Source of the DNA: Microbacteriaceae bacterium
GTDB taxonomy: Bacteria; Actinomycetota; Actinomycetes; Actinomycetales; Microbacteriaceae
Assembly (NCBI GenBank): GCA_014378715.1
Contig: JACMNE010000069.1
Coordinates: 1 to 56,442, forward strand
Reading direction: 5' to 3'
Length of the DNA: 56,442 nucleotides
The notes beneath the pieces were generated by a model. The model was not told where the DNA came from, made no database searches, and saw nothing but the letters and a program-made list of their open reading frames with translations. Below are positions 8,916 to 16,763 of this stretch, piece by piece (positions within the stretch are counted from its first letter, which is position 1; each line of letters starts with the position of its first letter). Made by a program: the position numbers and the translations under genes.

Positions 8916-9629
8916 CTACGAGGCGTCGTCCGCGAGCAGCGCCAGTTCCGAGACCAGGCGGATGTGGCGTTTCATAGCTTCGGCGGCCGCGTCGGCGTCA
9001 CCGTCGCGGATGGCCTCCGCGATCGACCGATGGGAGGCGAGCGACTGCTCGGGCCGCCCCGGCTGGCCGAGTGACTCGATGCGGGTCTCGAGCACCATCT
9101 CGTGGATCAGGCCCATCATGGTGGCCAGCACCGAGGAGTGCGCGGCGGCAGTGACCGCCGAGTGGAAGAGCTCGTCGCCGGCGACGCCCCTCGCTCCGGC
9201 GGCGATCTCGGCCGCCATCGCCGACAGCGCCGCGTCGATGCTGACCAGGTCGGTGTCCGTGCGGCGCCCAGCGGCGAGGGAGGCCAGCTTCACCTCGAGG
9301 GTGCTGCGCGCCTCGATGATGTCTGGCAGGCGCCGGTGGTGCTCGCGGAACCCCTGAATGACCGCGGCGAGGGTGGGGCGGGCAATGATGGTGGCTCCGG
9401 TGCCGTGCTGCACGTCGATGACGCCGAGCACCTCGAGCGCCACCAGAGCCTGCGAGAGGGTGGCACGGGAAACGCCGAGCTGCTCGGCGAGGTCCCGTTC
9501 CGACGGCAGGCGGTCGCCCATGCCGAGGCCCTCGGTCTCCATGTAGTGGACCAGTTGCTCGACCAACTGTTCATAGAGTCGGGGCCGCGCGAGACGTTGC
9601 AGCCGCGAGGGGGAGCCTGACGTCGACAT
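8916..9629 (-). CDS. FadR-type GntR-family transcriptional regulator
   Basis: A 237-residue DNA-binding regulator. The winged helix at about residues 14-85 has the GntR hallmark LPSERDLAEQLGVSRATLSQAL and the wing IDVQHGTGATI. The C-terminal all-helical FCD domain carries the metal-site pattern DELFHSAV and a later HRSIAEAI / RHI set. The start is ATG 9629, because GAAGGGAGAG lies directly upstream; an in-frame GTG 24 bases earlier lacks a site. It diverges from the MatC-type carrier operon across a 137-base gap with a palindrome, so it probably senses a substrate or acyl-CoA of that operon. FCD regulators usually bind small organic acids. Confidence 0.9.
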   Translation of the reverse strand: MSTSGSPSRLQRLARPRLYEQLVEQLVHYMETEGLGMGDRLPSERDLAEQLGVSRATLSQALVALEVLGVIDVQHGTGATIIARPTLAAVIQGFREHHRRLPDIIEARSTLEVKLASLAAGRRTDTDLVSIDAALSAMAAEIAAGARGVAGDELFHSAVTAAAHSSVLATMMGLIHEMVLETRIESLGQPGRPEQSLASHRSIAEAIRDGDADAAAEAMKRHIRLVSELALLADDAS

Positions 9630-9653
9630 GCGCTCTCCCTTCGTGACCTGCAC

Positions 9654-9766
9654 TCAGTATGGCGGCTGCAATTGACAACAACGTCATCTGTCTAAGAGAC
9701 TAGGCCACTGAGCCAACAGACCACCAGTCCTCGCGCCGCGCGAGCCACAACTCAAGGAGGAGTTGC
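9654..9766. promoter_or_regulatory. Divergent regulatory region with GTCT-AAG-AGAC palindrome
   Basis: This gap is more AT-rich than its surroundings. It holds TTGACA (9672-9677, plus strand) and the perfect inverted repeat GTCTAAGAGAC (9690-9700). On the minus strand TACTGA lies upstream of the regulator gene. FadR-family operators are short inverted repeats, so the palindrome is the best operator candidate. The match to any known operator is not established. Confidence 0.4.
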
Positions 9767-11125
9767 ATGTCCCCCGAAGTAATCTCGATCATCGCCCTCG
9801 CGGTGATGTTCATCGTCGCGACGATCTTCCCCGTCAACATGGGAGCCCTCGCCTTCGTCGCCGCCTTCCTCGTCGGCACCCTCGCCGTCGGGATGAGCCC
9901 GGCCGATATTCTCGGTGGCTTCCCCGGTGGGCTCTTCCTCACCATCGTCGGGGTGACCTACCTTTTCGCCATCGCGCAGAACAACGGGACGATCGACCTG
10001 CTGGTGCGCGGGGCGGTGCGGCTCGTGCGCGGCCGCATCGCGCTGATCCCCTGGGTGATGTTCATCGTCACCGCGGCGATCACCTCCATGGGGGCGCTGT
10101 CGCCGGCCGCGGTCGCGATCATCGCCCCGATCGCCCTGGGCTTCGCCGCCCGTTACAAGATCAACACCCTGATGATGGGCATGTTCGTCATCCACGGCGC
10201 GCAGGCCGGCGGGTTCTCACCGATCGCCGTCTACGGCGTCACGGTCAACAGCATCATGGCGTCGACCCCGCTCGAGCAGAGCCCGACCGCCGTGTTCCTG
10301 GCCAGCCTCGTCTTCAACTTCGGCATCGCGATCGTGCTCTACTTCGTCTTCGGCGGACGCAAGCTGATCGGCGCGAAGGCCGCCGACTTCGACGGTGAGG
10401 TCGCCGGCTCCCGCGCGGCGGGCGGCCACGGTGGCGACGTCGCCTTCAAGGGATTCGGCTCCGATATGTACGGACCCCGCGACCCGGCCGGCGGCACCGC
10501 CGTCGCCACCACGGTCGAGACGCGCAAGCAGCTCGTCCCCCAGGTGCTCACCGTCATCGGCCTCGTCACCCTCGGCGTCGTCGCGCTCGGCTTCCAGGTC
10601 GATGTCGGATTCGTCTCGATCACGATCGCCGTGCTCCTGGCCCTCGTCTCACCGAAGGCCCAGAAGGGCGCCGTCAACAAGATCAGCTGGTCCACCGTGC
10701 TGCTCGTCTGCGGCATGCTGACCTTCGTGGGCGTGCTGCAGGCCGCCGGCACGATCGAGTTCGTCTCCGAGGGGGTCGCCCAGATCGGCATCCCTCTTCT
10801 CGTCGCCCTCCTCATCTGCTACATCGGCGCCGTCGTCTCGGCCTTCGCCTCCTCCACCGCGATCATCGCCGTGCTCATCCCGCTCGCGGTGCCCTTCCTG
10901 CTCGACGGCAACATCGGCGCGATCGGCGTCATCTGCGCCCTCGCCGTCTCCGCCACCATCGTCGATGTCTCACCGTTCTCCACCAACGGCGCCCTCGTGC
11001 TCGCCAACGCGCCCGAGGCCAGCCGCGACCGGTTCTACAAACAGATCCTCAGTTACAGCGGGGGTGTCGTGGTCGTCGGACCCCTCATCGCCTGGCTCGT
11101 CTTCGTGGTCCCGGGCTGGCTGTGA
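9767..11125 (+). CDS. MatC-type dicarboxylate/malonate carrier (SLC13-like permease)
   Basis: A 452-residue integral membrane carrier with about 11-12 hydrophobic segments. The N-terminal half (MFIVATIFPVNMGALAFVAA, ADILGGFPGG, ITSMGALSPAAVAIIAP, GAQAGGFSPIAVYG) resembles the MatC N-terminal domain of malonate/dicarboxylate carriers in the ion-transporter superfamily. A hydrophilic loop at about residues 200-250 separates the halves. The ATG has a strong AAGGAGGA site. The stop overlaps the GTG of the CoA-transferase gene (GTGA). Given the CoA-transferase and carboxyltransferase downstream, a C3-C4 dicarboxylate, perhaps malonate, is the likely substrate. That is inference. Confidence 0.85.
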   Translation: MSPEVISIIALAVMFIVATIFPVNMGALAFVAAFLVGTLAVGMSPADILGGFPGGLFLTIVGVTYLFAIAQNNGTIDLLVRGAVRLVRGRIALIPWVMFIVTAAITSMGALSPAAVAIIAPIALGFAARYKINTLMMGMFVIHGAQAGGFSPIAVYGVTVNSIMASTPLEQSPTAVFLASLVFNFGIAIVLYFVFGGRKLIGAKAADFDGEVAGSRAAGGHGGDVAFKGFGSDMYGPRDPAGGTAVATTVETRKQLVPQVLTVIGLVTLGVVALGFQVDVGFVSITIAVLLALVSPKAQKGAVNKISWSTVLLVCGMLTFVGVLQAAGTIEFVSEGVAQIGIPLLVALLICYIGAVVSAFASSTAIIAVLIPLAVPFLLDGNIGAIGVICALAVSATIVDVSPFSTNGALVLANAPEASRDRFYKQILSYSGGVVVVGPLIAWLVFVVPGWL

Positions 11126-12321
11126 CCGGCGGCCCGCTCGCCGGCGTCCTCGTCGTCGACCTCAGCCGCGCGCTCGCCGGACCGCACGCGGCCATGATGC
11201 TCGGCGACCTCGGTGCCCGGGTCATCAAGGTCGAGAGCCCGGCCGGCGGCGACGACACCCGGTCGTGGGGCCCGCCCTTCGTCGGCCCCGTCGGCGACGA
11301 GCAGTCCACCTACTTCCTCTCCTGCAACCGCAACAAGGAGTCCCTGCCGCTCGACCTCAAGTCCGAGACGGGAAAGGACCTGCTCCGCGCCCTCCTCAGG
11401 AAAGCGGATGTCGTCGTCGAGAACTTCCGCGCGGGGGTCATGGCGCGCCTCGGGTTCTCGATGTCCGAGCTGCACGAGATCAACCCGGCGCTGGTGATCC
11501 TCTCGATCACCGGGTTCGGGCACGACGGGCCGGAGGCCTCGCGGGCTGGCTACGACCAGATCATCCAGGGGGAGGCGGGACTCATGTCGCTCACCGGCTC
11601 CGGCCCGGACGACGTGCAGCGGGTCGGGGTGCCGATCGCCGACCTCCTTTCCGGCATGTACGGCGCGTTCGGCACCGTCGCGGCCCTCTACGAGCGGGCG
11701 AGCACCGGGCGCGGCCAGGTCGTGCGCACCTCCCTGCTCGCCTCCGTCGTGGGGGTGCACGCGTTCCAGGGCACCCGGGCCACGGTCGCGGGTGAAGTGC
11801 CGCACGCTCAGGGCAATCACCACCCCTCGATCGCCCCATACGGCCTGTTCCACTGCGCCGACGGGTTCGTGCAGATCAGCGTCGGCAACGAGAGCCTCTG
11901 GGCCAGGCTCTGCGCCAGGTTCGGTATCGACCCGGCCACCCCCGGGCTCGGGTCGAACGCGGAGCGGGTGCGCAATCGGCAGCAGACCATCGATCTCGTC
12001 GAGGTAGCCTTCTCCGGCTTCGACGCCGTGACCCTGCTCGCCGAACTCGACGCGGCCGGGGTGCCGGCCGGCAAGGTGCGCACCCTCGACGAGGTCTACG
12101 AGTGGCCGCAGCTGCTGTCCCAGGGCCTGAAGATCTCGGTCGACCACTCGACGCTCGGGCCGATCGACCTGCCGGGCCCGCCCGTGCGTTTTTTCGACGC
12201 CTCGGCGGACGGCGAGGTCGAGACGACCCGCATCACCCACACCGCGCCGCCGACGCTGGGGCAGCACAGCGAGTCCATCAGGGCCTGGCTCGCCGGCACG
12301 ATCGACGGCACGAAGGAGTAG
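11122..12321 (+). CDS. Class III (CaiB/BaiF-type) CoA-transferase
   Basis: A 399-residue family III CoA-transferase, which moves CoA from an acyl-CoA donor to a carboxylate. It starts with the family signature DLSRALAGPHAAMMLGDLGA and IKVESPAGGDDTR. The catalytic aspartate is D174 in VPIADLLSGMYG, after the usual GFGHDGP and YDQIIQGEAGL motifs. It is coupled to the upstream carrier by a GTGA overlap and followed 3 bases later by the carboxyltransferase gene. The simplest reading is activation of the imported acid to its CoA ester. Succinate, malonate and similar acids are all handled by this family, so the substrate stays open. Confidence 0.92.
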   Translation: MTGGPLAGVLVVDLSRALAGPHAAMMLGDLGARVIKVESPAGGDDTRSWGPPFVGPVGDEQSTYFLSCNRNKESLPLDLKSETGKDLLRALLRKADVVVENFRAGVMARLGFSMSELHEINPALVILSITGFGHDGPEASRAGYDQIIQGEAGLMSLTGSGPDDVQRVGVPIADLLSGMYGAFGTVAALYERASTGRGQVVRTSLLASVVGVHAFQGTRATVAGEVPHAQGNHHPSIAPYGLFHCADGFVQISVGNESLWARLCARFGIDPATPGLGSNAERVRNRQQTIDLVEVAFSGFDAVTLLAELDAAGVPAGKVRTLDEVYEWPQLLSQGLKISVDHSTLGPIDLPGPPVRFFDASADGEVETTRITHTAPPTLGQHSESIRAWLAGTIDGTKE

Positions 12322-12324
12322 CCC

Positions 12325-13824
12325 ATGGCCGACCGAACGACGAGTCCCAGCGCGGCCGAGTTGATCGACCTGCTCACGGATGCCGGTACCTTCCGGTCCT
12401 GGGACCGCACTCCCGTCGACGTGCACCCGAACCCGGCCTATGCTGCCGACCTCGCGAAGGCCCGGGCGAAGTCGGGCACCGACGAGTCCGTTGTGACGGG
12501 GGAGGGGCTCATTCGCGGCCGCCGGGTGGCGATCATCGCGTGCGAGTTCGCGTTCCTGGCCGGCTCGATCGGCATTGCCGCCGCCCAGCGCCTCGTCGAG
12601 GCCATCGAGCGGGCCACCCTCGAGGGGCTCCCGCTACTGGCCGGCCCCGCCTCTGGTGGCACCCGGATGCAGGAGGGCACCCTCGCCTTCCTCTCCATGG
12701 TCAAGATCTCCGCGGCCATCTCGAAGCACAAGGCTGCGCAGCTGCCCTACCTCGTCTACCTCCGCCACCCCACGACGGGCGGTGTCATGGCCTCCTGGGG
12801 GTCGCTCGGGCATGTGACGGTCGCCGAACCCGGCGCCCTTGTCGGCTTCCTCGGCCCGCGCGTCTACGAGGCCATCTACGGGGAGAGGTTCCCCGAGAAC
12901 GTGCAGACCTCTGAGAACCTGTTCCGCAACGGACTCATCGACGGGGTCGTGAGTGCCGCCCAGCTGCCCGACGTCGTTGAGCGGGTCCTCGCCGTGCTCG
13001 AGGCGCCCCGCACCGGCCACCGTGTTCCGCTCCCTGAGAAGTGGGACGGCGCCCCGACCGACACCTGGGAGTCGATCACCCGGTCCCGCCGTGCCGACCG
13101 CCCCGGTATCCGAGCCCTCCTCCACCACGGGGCCCAGAACGTGCTCCCGCTCAACGGCACCGGCCAGGGGGAGAAGGAACCGGGGCTCGTGCTTGCCCTC
13201 GCCCAATTCGGCGGCGCCTCCTGTGTCGTGATGGGCCAGGACCGCCGCGCCCAGCGCGCGCAGGCGCCCCTGGGGCCGGCCGCCCTCCGTGAGGCCCGCC
13301 GCGGGATGCGTCTCGCCCAGGAGCTGGGTCTGCCGCTCGTCACCGTCATCGACACCCCGGGAGCCGCGATGTCCCGCGAGGCTGAGGAGGGCGGGCTCGC
13401 CGGCGAGATCGCCAGGTGCCTCGCCGAGCTCGTGATGCTGCCCAGTCTCACTGTCTCGCTCATCCTCGGCGAGGGCACCGGGGGAGGGGCCCTCGCGCTC
13501 CTGCCAGCCGACCGCACTCTCGCGGCGCAGCACGCCTGGCTCTCGCCCCTCCCGCCGGAGGGGGCCAGCGCCATCGTGCACCGGGACACGCTCCACGCCG
13601 CCGAGATGGCCGAGGCCCAGGGGGTCGGTGCCGCCGCTCTCCTCGCGAACGGCATCGTCGACTGGGTCGTGCCCGAGAGAGCGGATGCCGCGACCGAGGC
13701 GGCCGCGTTCTGCCAGCGAGTCAGCGCGTCGCTGGAGTACTTCCTCACCGAGCTCTCCGGCCAGAACCCGCAGGCCAGGCTCGATGCGAGACTCGACAAG
13801 TACCGCGCGCTGGGACTCGCCTAG
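12325..13824 (+). CDS. Fused AccD/AccA-like acyl-CoA carboxyltransferase
   Basis: A 499-residue protein joining a beta-subunit-like half (GPASGGTRMQEG, MASWGSLGHVTVAEPGALVGFLGPRV, near residues 30-250) to an alpha-subunit-like half (TVIDTPGAAMSREAEEGGLAGEIAR, LGEGTGGGALALLPADR, PEGASAIVHRD, near 270-470). There is no CxxC zinc finger at the N-terminus, unlike E. coli AccD. Fused AccDA proteins of this length occur in actinobacteria. No biotin carboxylase or BCCP gene lies nearby. It could be the carboxyltransferase of acetyl-CoA carboxylase. In this operon it could instead act on malonyl-CoA, as the related malonate decarboxylase subunits do. AAGGAG precedes the ATG. The TAG stop is part of the -10 box of the next gene. 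Confidence 0.88.
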   Translation: MADRTTSPSAAELIDLLTDAGTFRSWDRTPVDVHPNPAYAADLAKARAKSGTDESVVTGEGLIRGRRVAIIACEFAFLAGSIGIAAAQRLVEAIERATLEGLPLLAGPASGGTRMQEGTLAFLSMVKISAAISKHKAAQLPYLVYLRHPTTGGVMASWGSLGHVTVAEPGALVGFLGPRVYEAIYGERFPENVQTSENLFRNGLIDGVVSAAQLPDVVERVLAVLEAPRTGHRVPLPEKWDGAPTDTWESITRSRRADRPGIRALLHHGAQNVLPLNGTGQGEKEPGLVLALAQFGGASCVVMGQDRRAQRAQAPLGPAALREARRGMRLAQELGLPLVTVIDTPGAAMSREAEEGGLAGEIARCLAELVMLPSLTVSLILGEGTGGGALALLPADRTLAAQHAWLSPLPPEGASAIVHRDTLHAAEMAEAQGVGAAALLANGIVDWVVPERADAATEAAAFCQRVSASLEYFLTELSGQNPQARLDARLDKYRALGLA

Positions 13825-13827
13825 GCT
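13822..13827 (+). promoter_or_regulatory. -10 box TAGGCT, leaderless start of the LLM oxidoreductase gene
   Basis: TAGGCT, 6 nt, then ATG at 13834. Its first three bases are the stop codon of the preceding carboxyltransferase gene, so one trinucleotide would do both jobs. Confidence 0.6.
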
Positions 13828-13833
13828 GAATCC

Positions 13834-14634
13834 ATGTCTGAGAACCTGAAGCGTCCCGTCCGCATCGGCGTGCAGATCGCGCCCCAGCACGCCCCCTACG
13901 AGAAGATTCGCGACACCGCAGCCGCCCTCGAGGGCGCCGGCGCCGACATCCTCTTCAACTGGGATCACTTCTACCCGCTGTCCGGGGAGCCGGACGGACT
14001 GCACTTCGAGTCCTGGACCATGCTCGCGGCCCTCGCCGAGCAGACCAGGCGGGTGGAGATCGGTGCCCTGGTCAACTGCAACAGCTACCGCAACGCCCAC
14101 CTGCAGGCCGACATGGCCCGCACGATCGACCACATCAGTGCCCGCGGAGGCACCGGCCGGTTCATCTTCGGCACCGGTGCCGGCTGGTTCGAACGCGACT
14201 ACACCGAGTACGGCTACGAGTTCGGCACCGCGGGCAGCCGCCTGAACGCACTGGCCGCCAACCTCCCGCTGATCGAGGACCGCTGGACGAAGCTGAACCC
14301 GCCGCCCACCCGCGAGATCCCCATCCTCATCGGCGGGGGCGGCGAGAAGAAGACCCTGAAGATCGTCGCCAGGCACGCCGACATCTGGCACAGCTTCTCC
14401 GACGTGCCGACCCTCGAGCACAAGCTTGGCGTGCTCGGCTCCTGGTGCGACGAGGTGGGGCGCGACATCGGCGAGATCGAGATCTCCACCGAGCTCCGAG
14501 GCCGCTCGGTCGACGACGCCGACGAGCTCTACGACCGCGGCACCACGCTGTTCACCCTCGGCCTGTCCGGGCCGGAGTACGATCTCGCCCCCGCCGTCGA
14601 CTGGCTCGCCTGGCGCGACAGCAAGAACGCCTGA
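13834..14634 (+). CDS. LLM-class flavin/F420-dependent oxidoreductase
   Basis: A 266-residue luciferase-like TIM-barrel oxidoreductase. It has the F420-type pattern IRDTAAALEGAGADILFNWDHFYPL, LAALAEQTRRVEIGALVNCNSYRN, DHISARGGTGRFIFGTGAGWFERDY and IPILIGGGGEKKTLKIVARHADIWH. These place it with F420-dependent members rather than FMN luciferases, but cofactor and substrate are not proven by sequence. Its own leaderless-type promoter suggests it is transcribed independently of the carrier operon. No F420 biosynthesis gene lies in the window. It is followed by betT after 60 bases. Confidence 0.88.
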   Translation: MSENLKRPVRIGVQIAPQHAPYEKIRDTAAALEGAGADILFNWDHFYPLSGEPDGLHFESWTMLAALAEQTRRVEIGALVNCNSYRNAHLQADMARTIDHISARGGTGRFIFGTGAGWFERDYTEYGYEFGTAGSRLNALAANLPLIEDRWTKLNPPPTREIPILIGGGGEKKTLKIVARHADIWHSFSDVPTLEHKLGVLGSWCDEVGRDIGEIEISTELRGRSVDDADELYDRGTTLFTLGLSGPEYDLAPAVDWLAWRDSKNA

Positions 14635-14653
14635 CCGCACCCCCGAGGCGTCG

Positions 14654-14681
14654 CCGCCCGGGCCAAAAATGGTCCCGGCGG
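14654..14681 (+). other. Imperfect hairpin between LLM gene and betT
   Basis: CCGCC (14654-14658) pairs with GGCGG (14677-14681), with further partial pairing inside around an A-rich loop. There is no T-tract. The right arm ends just before the betT -10 box. It could weaken read-through, but this is uncertain. Confidence 0.3.
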
Positions 14682-14687
14682 TAGGCT
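14682..14687 (+). promoter_or_regulatory. -10 box TAGGCT, leaderless start of betT
   Basis: TAGGCT, 7 nt, then ATG at 14695, with no Shine-Dalgarno sequence. Confidence 0.55.
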
Positions 14688-14694
14688 GGGCTGA

Positions 14695-16716
14695 ATGAGC
14701 CAAACCTCCCGCCTCAACCGGCCAGTCTTCTTCGGCTCCTCCATCGGCATCCTCGCCGTCGTGCTGTGGGCGGTTCTCGCCCCCGACAGCGCGAGCGACA
14801 TCATCGGAAGCGTCGTCGGCTGGGTCTCCCTCAACCTCGGCTGGTACTACATCCTGATCGTCACCGTGGTGGTGGTGTTCGTGGTCGTGGCCGCCCTATC
14901 CAAGGTCGGCAAGACCCGCCTCGGCCCCGACCACTCCCGGCCGCAGTTCAGCATGTTCACCTGGATTGCCATGCTCTTCGCCGCCGGCATCGGTATCGAC
15001 CTGATGTTCTTCTCGGTCGCCGAACCGATCACCCAGTACCTCGCCCCGCCCACCGGCGACGGCGAGACCGTCGAGGCCGCCCGCCAGGCCATGGTCTGGA
15101 CGCTGTTCCACTACGGCATCACCGGCTGGGCCCTCTACGCCCTGATGGGGCTCGCCTTCGCCTACTTCGCCTACCGACACAACATGCCGCTGAGCATCCG
15201 CTCGGCCCTCTACCCGATCTTCGGCAAGCGAATCCACGGGCCGATCGGCGACACCGTCGACATCGCCGCCATGCTCGGCACGATCTTCGGCATCGCCACG
15301 ACCCTCGGCATCGGGGTCGCCCAGCTCAACTACGGCCTCAACTTCATGTTCGGGCTGCCGGAGAACATCGCCTTCCAGGCGGCCCTCATCGCCCTTGCCG
15401 TGGTGATGGCCGCGATCTCGGTGATGTCCGGGGTCGAGAAGGGCATCCGGCGCCTCGCCGAACTCAACGTCATCCTGGCCATCGGCCTCATGCTGTTCGT
15501 GCTCGTCGCCGGCGCCACGAGCTTCCTGCTCGACGCGATCGTGCTCAACACCGGCGACATGCTCAGTCGCTTCCCCGCCCTCACCCTCGAGACCTTCGCC
15601 TACGACCGGCCCGACGCGTGGCTGAGCGGCTGGACTCTCTTCTTCTGGGCCTGGTGGATCGCCTGGGCGCCGTTCGTCGGACTCTTCCTCGCCCGCATCT
15701 CCCGCGGCCGCACCATCCGCGAGTTCGTGCTCGGGACCATGGTCGTGCCGTTCGTCTTCATCCTCATCTGGATCTCCATTTTCGGGAACAGCGCCCTGGC
15801 GATCGTGATGGGCGGCAACGACGAATTCGGCGAGGTCGCGATGAACACCCCGGAGCGAGCGTTCTACTCGCTGCTGGCCGAGTACCCGGGCACGCCGATC
15901 ACCGCCGCGATCGCGACCTTCACCGGGCTGCTGTTCTACGTGACCTCCGCCGACTCCGGTGCCCTGGTGATGTCGAACTTCACCTCCCGGCTCAAGGGCA
16001 CCGAGACCGACGGCCCCAAGTGGCTGCGCCTGTTCTGGGCCATCGCCACCGGTGCGCTGACCCTCGCGATGCTCGCCGTCGGCGGCATCCCCACGCTGCA
16101 GAACGCGACGATCATCATGGGGCTGCCGTTCTCGGTCGTGCTCCTGTTCATCATGGTCGGGCTCTACCGGGCGCTGAAGGTGGAGCGGTCGCTCGCCGAC
16201 AGTTACCAGACCAGCCTCCCCGGGCTGCTCTCGGGCCGTGCGGGCGACGAGACCCGCGGCCGCAATTGGCGGCAGCGGCTCTCCCGAGCCATGAGCTACC
16301 CGGGCCAACGCCAGGCCGGGCGGTTCGTCGAGTCCGTCGCCGCACCGGCGCTGCGCGAGGTGCGCGACGAGCTGGAGGCGAAGGGAGCCGAGGTGTCGCT
16401 CACCCATGGCCCGCTCGACGGGCAGAGCGTCGACTCCACCGAGCTGCTCGTCTCGATGGGCGAGGAGCGCGGATTCCAATACCGGATCAGCCCCGTGCAG
16501 TACGACACCCCGACCTTCGCGGTGCGGTCGGCGTCGGCCGGCGACCGGTACTACCGCATGGAGGTGTTCTCCCTCGAGGGCTCGCGCGGCTACGACCTGC
16601 TTGACTACTCGAAGGAGCAGGTCATCGCCGATGTGCTCGACCACTACGAGACCCACCTCGAGTTCCTCCACCTCAACCGCGAGGAACCCGGCAACACCGC
16701 GGTGACCGTCGAGTGA
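14695..16716 (+). CDS. betT: BCCT-family choline/betaine transporter
   Basis: A 673-residue transporter with the 12-helix BCCT core (about residues 15-510) and a long cytoplasmic C-terminal domain of about 150 residues. The family signature is visible as FFWAWWIAWAPFVGLFLARI followed by SRGRTIREFVLG. The substrate box region includes MVWTLFHYGITGWALYALMG. Next to betB and betA the likely substrate is choline rather than ready-made betaine. In BetT and BetP-type proteins such C-terminal domains are used for osmotic regulation. The stop overlaps a GTG in the betB frame, but the supported betB start is 51 bases further on. Confidence 0.93.
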   Translation: MSQTSRLNRPVFFGSSIGILAVVLWAVLAPDSASDIIGSVVGWVSLNLGWYYILIVTVVVVFVVVAALSKVGKTRLGPDHSRPQFSMFTWIAMLFAAGIGIDLMFFSVAEPITQYLAPPTGDGETVEAARQAMVWTLFHYGITGWALYALMGLAFAYFAYRHNMPLSIRSALYPIFGKRIHGPIGDTVDIAAMLGTIFGIATTLGIGVAQLNYGLNFMFGLPENIAFQAALIALAVVMAAISVMSGVEKGIRRLAELNVILAIGLMLFVLVAGATSFLLDAIVLNTGDMLSRFPALTLETFAYDRPDAWLSGWTLFFWAWWIAWAPFVGLFLARISRGRTIREFVLGTMVVPFVFILIWISIFGNSALAIVMGGNDEFGEVAMNTPERAFYSLLAEYPGTPITAAIATFTGLLFYVTSADSGALVMSNFTSRLKGTETDGPKWLRLFWAIATGALTLAMLAVGGIPTLQNATIIMGLPFSVVLLFIMVGLYRALKVERSLADSYQTSLPGLLSGRAGDETRGRNWRQRLSRAMSYPGQRQAGRFVESVAAPALREVRDELEAKGAEVSLTHGPLDGQSVDSTELLVSMGEERGFQYRISPVQYDTPTFAVRSASAGDRYYRMEVFSLEGSRGYDLLDYSKEQVIADVLDHYETHLEFLHLNREEPGNTAVTVE

Positions 16717-16763
16717 CCGCCACAACCACCCCCGACAGCAGTCCAGCACAGCAGGAGGCAGCA

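Noticed and set aside
12634..14703. 689-codon antisense frame across the carboxyltransferase and LLM genes
   Set aside because: Composition is that of an antisense shadow in GC-rich DNA; both genes on the plus strand have full families and motifs.
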